Shown here piece after piece: positions 56,914-64,000 of a stretch of DNA of 64,000 bases. Position 1 is the stretch's first letter. The number at the start of each line of letters is the position of its first letter. The stretch comes from Terfezia claveryi (taxonomy: Eukaryota > Ascomycota > Pezizomycetes > Pezizales > Pezizaceae), in the NCBI GenBank assembly GCA_015179025.1, contig WHUX01000179.1, positions 1 through 64,000 on the forward strand, read 5' to 3'. The notes beneath the pieces are model-generated. The model saw only the letters and a list, made by a program, of their open reading frames with translations. It was not told the origin of the DNA and did not search any database. Made by a program: the position numbers and the translations under genes.

Positions 56914-59900
56914 TTGTCTGCATTTTCTGTGTATTCCGCTTCTTCTGTTGTTGACGAATCTCGCTTGTTCAGCGAGTATTTTGTTGTATCTATCTCTCTC
57001 AATATCAATGATAGAACAATCACCACGTCAGCCCTTATAGATTGCGGAGCCTCAGGAATTGCATTTGTTGACCAGGCCTTTGTCAATAAATTTGCTATAC
57101 CCATGTCCAAGCTCAAAACCCTCCGCGTTCTGGATGTCATCGATGGTCGACCCATCTCCTCCAGGGATATCACCGATATTGCTTGTGTGCCTGCCCTGGT
57201 CGGGGATCACTCCGAGGCAAACCTCTCAATGTTCGTGACAAAGCTCAAATACCCGATTGTCCTTGGAATCCCCTGGCTTAGAATGCACAATGTATCGGTC
57301 AGCTTCGGCTCCTATACACTGCAGTTCAATAGCCAATATTGCAAAAAGCACTGCAGGAATCTAAAGGCTACTGTCACGGGTTGTGTGCCTTGCCACCCCT
57401 GATAACCCACCTAACCCAGGTAGCACACCAGTCTGTACACATCAATGCCGCTAAACCCTCTAGTCCCTCTGTTCCCCCCATTTTTTCCCCTGTGCCCCCG
57501 GTTTCCCCTGTGCCCCTGGTTCCCCCTATCCCCTTTGTACCTCCGGTTCCCCAAAAACCTCTGAATGTTAGCTTCATCGGGGCAGGGTCTTTTGCTTACC
57601 TCACTAGGAGACACAAGCTGAAGGCTCATGCCCTATCTATATACGAGGTTAACCTGGAAATCAACAAGATGCGGCCTAAGGAGGAGTGAAAGGCTATAGT
57701 CCCAGATGAATATCACGAGTTCATTGATCTGTTCTCAGAAAAGGCTGCAGAGAAACTCGCACCACACTACCATACGACCACACTATCCCGCTGGTAGAAG
57801 GTAAAACCCCCCCCTATGGGCCTCTCTATGGAATGTCCCGGTTGAGCTGGAAGCCTAAAGAAGTACTTGGAAGAAAACCTTAACAAGAGCTTCATTCGCC
57901 ACAGCTCCTTACCAGCGGGTGCCCCGGTGCTGTTCGTAAAGAAATGGACGGCTCCCTTCGGTTGTGTGTTGATTATTGTGGCCTGAACGAGATAACGGTC
58001 AAAAACAGGTACCCTCTACCCCTAATCTAGGAGACATTAGCCAGGCTCTCCAAGGCCAAGTGGTTCACCAAACTGGATTTGAGAGGGGCATACAACCTGG
58101 TACGGATCGCCGAGGGGGAGGAGTGGAAAACTGCCTTCCGAACTCGTTATGGCCACTTTGAGTATAATGTTATGCCTTTTGGGTTTACTAACACCCGACC
58201 TCTTTCCAGCACTTTATTAATGACACCCTGCGAGACTTTCTGATGTGTTCTACACAGCCTACCTTGACGATATCCTGATCTATTCGGATACCCTGGTAGA
58301 GCACAAAATCCATGTTCATCAAGTGTTGGAGAAGCTGGAGCAAGCCGGATTGTACCTCAAGCCCAAGAAATGTGAGTTTCATGTGCAAGAGGTCAAGTAT
58401 CTGGGGTTAATCATCACTACGAAGGGCATCAGGATGGACCCTGCCAAGGTTACCGCTGTTCAGGAATAGCAAATCCCAGTGAATCTCAAGGATATCTAGG
58501 TATTCCTAGGGTTCGCCAACTTTTACCGGCGTTTTATCCTGGGATATTCGAAGATCGTAGCCTCCCTCACCACCCTGACCAAAAAAGACCAGCATTTCGA
58601 CTGGAATCCAGAAGCCCAATCTGCCTTCCAGAACTTTAAGGAAGCCTTTTGCTCAGCGCCAATCCTGGCACATTTCAACCCTGACCAGGAGTATGTCGTC
58701 GAAACCGATGCCTCCGACTATGTCTCCATGGGAATCCTCTCTCAGAACGACGATAAAGGCATCCTCCACCTAATGGCTTACTTCTCGAAAAAACACTCTC
58801 CAGCTGAGTGCTATTATGAGATCTATGATAAGGAGTTGATGGCCATCATAAGGGCATTCAAGGAGTGGAGGCTACACCTGGAGTCAGCTAAAGGGATTAT
58901 TGAGGTATTATCTGATTACAAAAACCTTGAGTATTTTACAACCACCAAGCTGCTCAACTGACGGCAAGCTAGGTGGTCGGAATTCCTCTCTCGGTTCAAC
59001 TTTAAGATCAAGTACCGTTCTGGAAAGGCTGGTGGCAAGCCCGATGTGTTAACTCGGAGATCAGGAGATCTCCCTAAGGGGGGGGATGAAAGGCTAAAAT
59101 ACCAAAATCAGGTGGTATTGAAGCCCGAAAACCTTGATCTGGCGGCCAATGTCCTTGCTGATGCTGAGGCCGCCGTGGAAGCTGACCTCCGACAACTGGT
59201 GAGACAGGCTTATGAAGGAGACCCTCTAGTCAGGGAAATCATCGCCACAGTAGATTCCGGCCAGTGCCGCCACCTCAACATCTCCCTGGCCGAATATACC
59301 ATCCAGGAAGGCCTCCTTTACCACCTCGAACAGCTCTATGTATTGGAAGGAGAGCTACACCTATGTCTGATCAAGGAACACCACGATACCCTAGTGGCGG
59401 GTCACCCTGGAGTGGCCAAGACATTGGAGCTTCTGGCCAGGGAATACACCTGGATCAACAAGCGGAAGGACGTGTAGCAGTACATATGGAACTGCCATAT
59501 TTGCAAACGTACTAAGCCTGTCCGCCACGCCCCATACGGGACCCTGAAACCTCTGGACATTCCGGATAGGCCCTGGCTGCACTTGACCATAGATTTTATG
59601 ACAGGATTGCCGGAAGACTCGGGGTTCAATGCTATCCTGATGGTAGTTGATCGGTTGACAAAAATGAGGCATGTTATACCTTGTCGGGATACCTGTTCTG
59701 CGCCGGAGTTGGCCAACCTATACCTCAATAATGTGTTCTGGTATCACGGGCTCCCCGAATCGATCGTATTCGACCGTGGCCCCCAGTTTACCTCAGAATT
59801 CTGGCAAGCCTTCTGCAAACTTCTAGGGATCAAAGTACGTCTGTCAACAGTATATCACCCCCAGACGGACGGCCAATTGGAGAGGATGAATGCCATCATA

Positions 59901-60646
59901 GAGCAGTATTTGAGGGTTTTCGTCAATTACTAGCAGGACAACTGGGTTTCATTGCTGGCGACCTGCGAATTTGCCGCCAACAACCAGTTCTCGGAATCCT
60001 CCAAAACCTCGCCTTTCCTGGCTAACTATGGTTGGCACCCCCAGTTCGTGGATACCCTGGCGCCCCTGCAAAAAGCCAAAAAAGATGCCCTGGCCAAGGA
60101 GTTCGCAGCTGGGATTGCTGAGCTCCACTCTACCCTGAAAGCTGAGCTGGGATATGCACAAGCCAGGCAAGCCGAGTATGCCAATGGATCATGGTTGCCA
60201 GCCTCCAGATATCAACCAGGGAACAAGGTGTGGCTCTCCAGCCAGCACTTTCGGACAGAACGGCTATCTCACAAGCTCGACCACAAGTTCCTGGGTCCAT
60301 TCGAGGTGTTGGCTGCTGTGGGCACTTATGCCTACCGATTGAGGTTCCCCAAGGACATCAAACGACACCCAGTCGTCCATGTCTCTAAGATCGAGCCTGC
60401 CGCTAGCGACCCTCTGCCAGGCCAGGAACACTCTCCACCTCCTCCTGTTGTTATCGAAGGTGAGGAGGAATAGGAGGTGGAGGAAGTGCTGGACTCCCGA
60501 AGAAGATATGGGCACCTGCAATATAAGGTCAAATGGCTGAGAGACAAGGAGATGAACTAGCAACCAGCCGAAGATCTAGAAAACGCACAGGACTTGGTCA
60601 CTCTGTTCCACCAGCGTTACCTCCGGAAACCCCGTCCCGCCCAATG
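56914..60646 (+). pseudogene. Gyp3 pol: PR-RT-RNaseH-IN-chromodomain, broken
   Basis: The protease has the intact ALIDCGASG (about 57030-57060). A Pro/Val-rich linker (57470-57550) precedes RT. RT has frameshifts at about 57770-57960 and near 58200, then YLDDILIYS (about 58260). RNase H (58700-59000) has [20 protein letters not shown]. The integrase HHCC region, HHDTLVAGHPGVAKT, is at about 59380-59420. The DDE core reads [23 protein letters not shown] and QLERMN; Asp is kept though SDHG became FDRG. The chromodomain near 60475-60600 has two TAG codons at Trp positions. At least seven in-frame stops in total. Confidence 0.93.
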
Positions 60647-60817
60647 ATGTTCTTGTTGTCCTAGAATTGGTTATTAGGGTTGTTATTGTCATTGTTGTCA
60701 TGGTTATTGTTGGTACGTACTTCTGGTATTGGGGTTATGTTATGGGTTATTAGTTATTCGCCTGTCTTGTTTGTTTGTTTTTTTTGCCTTACCTTGTATC
60801 GCTGGGGCTCCGATCCT

Positions 60818-60830
60818 AAAGGGGGGATAG
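60818..60830 (+). other. Polypurine tract of Gyp3
   Basis: AAAGGGGGGATAG immediately before the 3' LTR, identical to the Gyp1 tract. Confidence 0.85.
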
Positions 60831-61375
60831 TGTTACAACCGTCCTTTCCTAGCCAGGTTTGAGAGTCGGACGAGATTCCGTCCAACTCTTGTTATTGTTG
60901 ACTGATATTGTTGTTATCCCTGTTCCCGAGATAAGGGGTCTCGGGAACCTTATTCCTTCCGGTGGCCTTGGCCAGGAAGGAAGCCTGTATATATAGCTTG
61001 CTCTCTCCGCCCTCTTGTTGGATCCCCATCCAATGTCTTGTATACCCAATACAGGACCTTACTTCTCCCAGTGCTTGTGCACCTCCCTTGTGCACATCCT
61101 TGTCTCGTACAAACAACTCTGCAGTACAGCCGCCTCCCTTGACACACGCGGCAACTGCCTCCGAGTGTCTCGTATCCCTTGCTCTCTGCCTCTCTTACCT
61201 CTTGCCCTTGCCCCCCGTCTCAGCCTTCCCCTAGTCACATACGTAGCGTTCCTATGTGTGTCTTACCCTAGCCTTTTCCCAGATCACATACGTAGCGCTC
61301 CTACGTGTACAATTGCCCCTTGCCACTTCCCCGGCATACCCTTTGGTCGCCTTATCCCCCAGAGCCCTCGTTACA
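60831..61375 (+). repeat. Gyp3 3' LTR
   Basis: Same length as the 5' LTR (545 bases), with scattered substitutions. It starts TGTTACAACC, a C-to-T change against TGTCACAACC. Confidence 0.93.
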
Positions 61376-61631
61376 CTTTTCCTGCTTACCAGTTTCAGGA
61401 TTGTGCTACTTCTTGTAGGCTTTTTACTGATTGCTATTTGTTGAATAGTCTTACTATTGTTATTTGGAGAATAGTCTTACTGCTGACTATCAGACTTTGT
61501 GCTACTATGCTTTGTGCTGTAGGCTTATACTGGCTTCAGTTTCTACTCTTGTTGGTAGAAACTTTGTTGATTAGGTAAGGTTGATCAAGCCTTCCTAGTT
61601 AGGTAAGAATCAAGTTCTTCGGTTAAAAAAA
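61376..61631 (-). other. GypB leader next to its 5' LTR
   Basis: Noncoding in appearance, with repeated AATAGTCTTACT and TTTGTGCTACT words. On the minus strand the bases after the LTR are TTTTTTAACCGAAG; I cannot identify a primer-binding site. Confidence 0.5.
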
Positions 61632-62260
61632 TGTAAAGTGTTGTTAGGGGGACTAGAAGATCAGATTAGATAAGATAAGGAACTTATCTAATCAGATAAT
61701 CTCAGGCTAGTAATGTATACTACAAAGTAGATTACTAATAGTGTATTGTTTATTCTCACTATTAAAGTTATTACCAGTAGCATAAGATTACTGTAATAGG
61801 TAAAGTAGTATAGGAGTGCTAAAGGCACTTAGAAGATTAACCAGTGGAACTTTTATATTGATTGTACTCTAACTATGTTCTCAGTTCTAACTCTCTATTC
61901 AACTGAAGGGAAATTCAGAGGACTATATGTGTTTCCAATAGGGTAGTGCTAGGGTAGTGCTAAGGCAGTGCACCATCATCTGACCCTTACATGTGATTGA
62001 GATCAACATCATCTGATCTTCTAGATAGTACTTCCAAATACTATCTAGTACAAAATAGGTTAAGTCTTAACTTAGACTTATACATGTGAAAGCATGTGAT
62101 AACATGTGAAAGCATGTGAAAGCATGTGAAATATTAGCAAGGCAGACAGCACACAGAATGTTGTGTGTTTTGAGATGCTTGCTGAGTAAGAAAATACATA
62201 AGAAATACATTTGTAAGGGAGAAGGTTAGTCATAGGGTATAAGTAAGCTACTTCCTTACA
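61632..62260 (-). repeat. GypB 5' LTR, uninterrupted
   Basis: 629 bases, TGTAAAGTG at its left edge and CTTCCTTACA at its right edge on the plus strand. It holds the same minisatellite (62087-62133) and serves as the empty-site reference for Gyp2. Confidence 0.92.
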
Positions 62261-63584
62261 ATATCGAGTATTTAACTTAGTACTCTACCAACTGTTCTGC
62301 GTTGGTATTGGTAATGCTTTAGCACCCTTGTAGGAGTCTCTAATATTAGTAGCTCTGGAACTCCAATACCCCCCCTCTAATTCTGGGCTCTAATAGCTGC
62401 TTTTATCACCTTTCTCAAGGTATTTTTCAAGTATTGGAGGAGAGTTCGGATCAGGCAGATCAAGGAATAAAACTAGATCTAGGAAGGCATAAATAAGGTA
62501 TATTTAGTTAATTGGATAATAGCTTTCGGAATTGCTTATTTGGGAAATTAGTACCCCGAATTGAGGCCTTTCATTGTTACCATTTTGCACGCTCTACCTT
62601 CAGTGCTGGAGATAGATACTAGGCATAGGTCTCCTAATTATTATAGGCCTATTTGTGCAATATTTGGTGTATAGGTAGAGGGAGTAGCTGTTAGAAGGAT
62701 AGTTCTTGAAGGGAGGCAGTATTGGAGCTATTGGAGCTTTTAGAGTGATTAGGGACCTCTCCGTAGTGATTGAGAATGCTGTAGAGGGGCAGGTTGCAGA
62801 AGGGGAAGGTGGAGAGTTCAGACTAGCATATATAAAGTAAGTTAGTTAATTCTAAAAATAGTTTATTTTAGAGCGCTATTGTAGATTGTATAAATTTTAG
62901 TCATATTGGCGGCTGCTGCCCTAGAGGCTATTATAATATGAATATAGATACCAGAAAATGGCCTTCTAGTCGTCATAGACTCACCCGCTGGGTACTTGGC
63001 CTATATGAGTAGTTGAGAGGATGGGGGTAGGTCTTCGGGAAGGTCATGTTGGAAAGGGAAATATTGGGTCTTCAGTTAATCTTGGTGGGATGTGAGCGTA
63101 ACCATGTTGTAGAGCGTACTTATTTTCATAGATATGTATTTAGTTAGAATTACTATGCTCATGATATCTCATAAGTTGTGGCTGGAGATGCTGTTGCAGG
63201 GGGTTTTGTAGGGGTGTGCACTAGACGGTAGCTGCTCACTAGTAGGCTTGCAAGGGTAGAGATTGTATTGCTTGCTTGTTTGTTTTGCTTGCCTATTTTA
63301 TATACCACTGGCGGTTTATTTACATAAGATTCTCCCAATTCACAATGAGTATACATTGAAGAAGTGCTACATTAGGCATTCTTGGGATTAGCATTCTTGG
63401 CATTCTAGATATATGTATTAGTAGCAGGATAGAGCACAAGGCTTGTGAGGGAGATAGCGAATGAGAGAGATATAGCATCATCACTCCACATACATGAGTT
63501 AACACAAGTTATACATGTGTTAACATGTGGGTGCATATATATGTCATCCCAGTATGTGTTAACTGAGTATTTCCAACATTTTTT
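62261..63584. repeat. Right arm of inverted repeat and adjacent sequence
   Basis: 62333-63258 is the direct copy of 1-930 and the inverted counterpart of 39281-39860. 63260-63584 holds no recognised gene. A TGTTAACTGAGTATTTCCAACA word near 63560 resembles the end of the copia LTR. Confidence 0.7.
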
Positions 63585-64000
63585 ACCCCGATCTGTAATT
63601 CCGTTTCTCCTAAAAGAAAACACCTACGAACTCAACTTGCTACGGAAGGCCATTGGCTCCCTTCAACAGGGAGGGATCCCAATGCGTAACAGTATAAGCT
63701 ACAAATCAACCAACGGTTGCCAAATAATGCCACGGCCGGGAATCAGCAAAGGCAAAGGAAAAGGGTGCACGCCAGATCCACGTACCAATGCTAGAAAATG
63801 CTCTAATTACCGAAACAAGCTGGCACCGTAGCGGGCTCCAATGTCATCCATCGGAGGGGATGAGTCCTTCATGGAAGTGATGCAAAAACTAGGGACAATT
63901 AAAGGAGTATTTCTTAAAAGAAGGGATTATTGGAGAGGACTCTCGGAGTTATGATATTGAGACGGAGGATCACGGGGTGGATACAGATGAGTTTGAGGAG
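63585..64000 (+). mobile_element. LINE relic, 5' region, cut by window end
   Basis: Matches 16400-16790 and 26630-27050: the PRPGISKGKGKG-like start, then SSIGGDE and a DTDEFEE-like start of the ORF1 coiled coil at the window edge. It is probably the continuation of the fragment at 39110-39255. Confidence 0.7.

Larger units (their letters stand above)
55157..61375 (+). mobile_element. Ty3/gypsy chromovirus Gyp3, decayed, inserted in GypB leader
   Basis: Two 545-base LTRs (55157-55701 and 60831-61375), a perfect target duplication CTTTT (55152-55156 and 61376-61380), a polypurine tract at 60818-60830, and gag and pol in the plus orientation. It is close to Gyp1 in LTR and coding sequence. Many in-frame stops replace Gln, Arg or Trp codons. 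Confidence 0.95.
40097..62260 (-). mobile_element. Ty3/gypsy chromovirus GypB with two nested retrotransposons
   Basis: The outer element is flanked by a perfect 5-bp target duplication ATATC (40092-40096 and 62261-62265). Its right LTR is 61632-62260, 629 bases. Its left LTR is 40097-40701 plus 46893-46916, which also totals 629 once Gyp2 and its target copy are removed. Internal coding runs on the minus strand: gag, protease, RT, RNase H, a zinc-knuckle region, integrase and a chromodomain. It is a different family from Gyp1-3. The internal part is interrupted by Gyp3 at 55157-61375. Confidence 0.93.

Noticed and set aside
1..64000. tRNA or rRNA genes
   Set aside because: I looked for cloverleaf-like and ribosomal signatures by eye and saw none; a covariance-model scan was not possible here.

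Overview
The window reads as a repeat-rich chromosome segment of a filamentous ascomycete fungus. The basis is short GT-AG introns of about 49-146 bases, NACHT/ankyrin STAND proteins with a fungal-type (DUF7708-like) N-terminus, Ty3/gypsy chromoviruses, Tad-like LINE relics, a Ty1/copia relic, a MULE and pogo-like elements. There are no bacterial gene arrays. I cannot name the species.

Layout. (1) 1-7730: a dispersed repeat, then chromovirus Gyp1 (1553-7597, 5-bp target duplication CCTCC) inserted in a relic of the upstream flank of an NLR-type gene. (2) 7731-39255: three apparently intact NLR-like genes on the minus strand, A (11051-15619), B (20579-25548) and C (33841-38252). They are separated by repeating intergenic units made of the NLR 5' flank, a LINE ORF1 relic, a copia LTR, a LINE or other relic and the NLR 3' flank, so the cluster looks built by segmental duplication. 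The copia LTR between B and C carries a MULE (28314-30931, 9-bp target duplication) and a 905-bp TA-flanked pogo/Tc1-like element. (3) 39266-63258: a long imperfect inverted repeat encloses a nested stack. Chromovirus GypB (minus strand, 40097-62260, target duplication ATATC) carries Gyp2 (40702-46887, minus) inside its 3' LTR and Gyp3 (55157-61375, plus, target duplication CTTTT) inside its leader. (4) 63585-64000: the start of another LINE relic.

Function. The three NLR paralogs are the only multi-exon genes I can support as intact. Hand-placed introns give uninterrupted frames of 1360, 1517 and 1286 codons: basic Ser/Pro-rich N-terminus, DUF7708-like region, run of small phase 1-1 exons, NACHT NTPase, winged-helix-like region, 34-residue ankyrin repeats. 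By family knowledge they are candidates for cytoplasmic recognition or heterokaryon-incompatibility receptors. The mobile elements are all decayed, with stops that are mostly C-to-T type changes.

Most notable: a block of symmetric mini-exons, one of them tandemly duplicated in A and C but not B; an intron found only in paralog C just after the P-loop; highly homogenised ankyrin arrays; a CCHC zinc-knuckle array between RNase H and integrase in GypB, plus an antisense ORF in its leader; and clean target duplications and empty sites that order the insertions.
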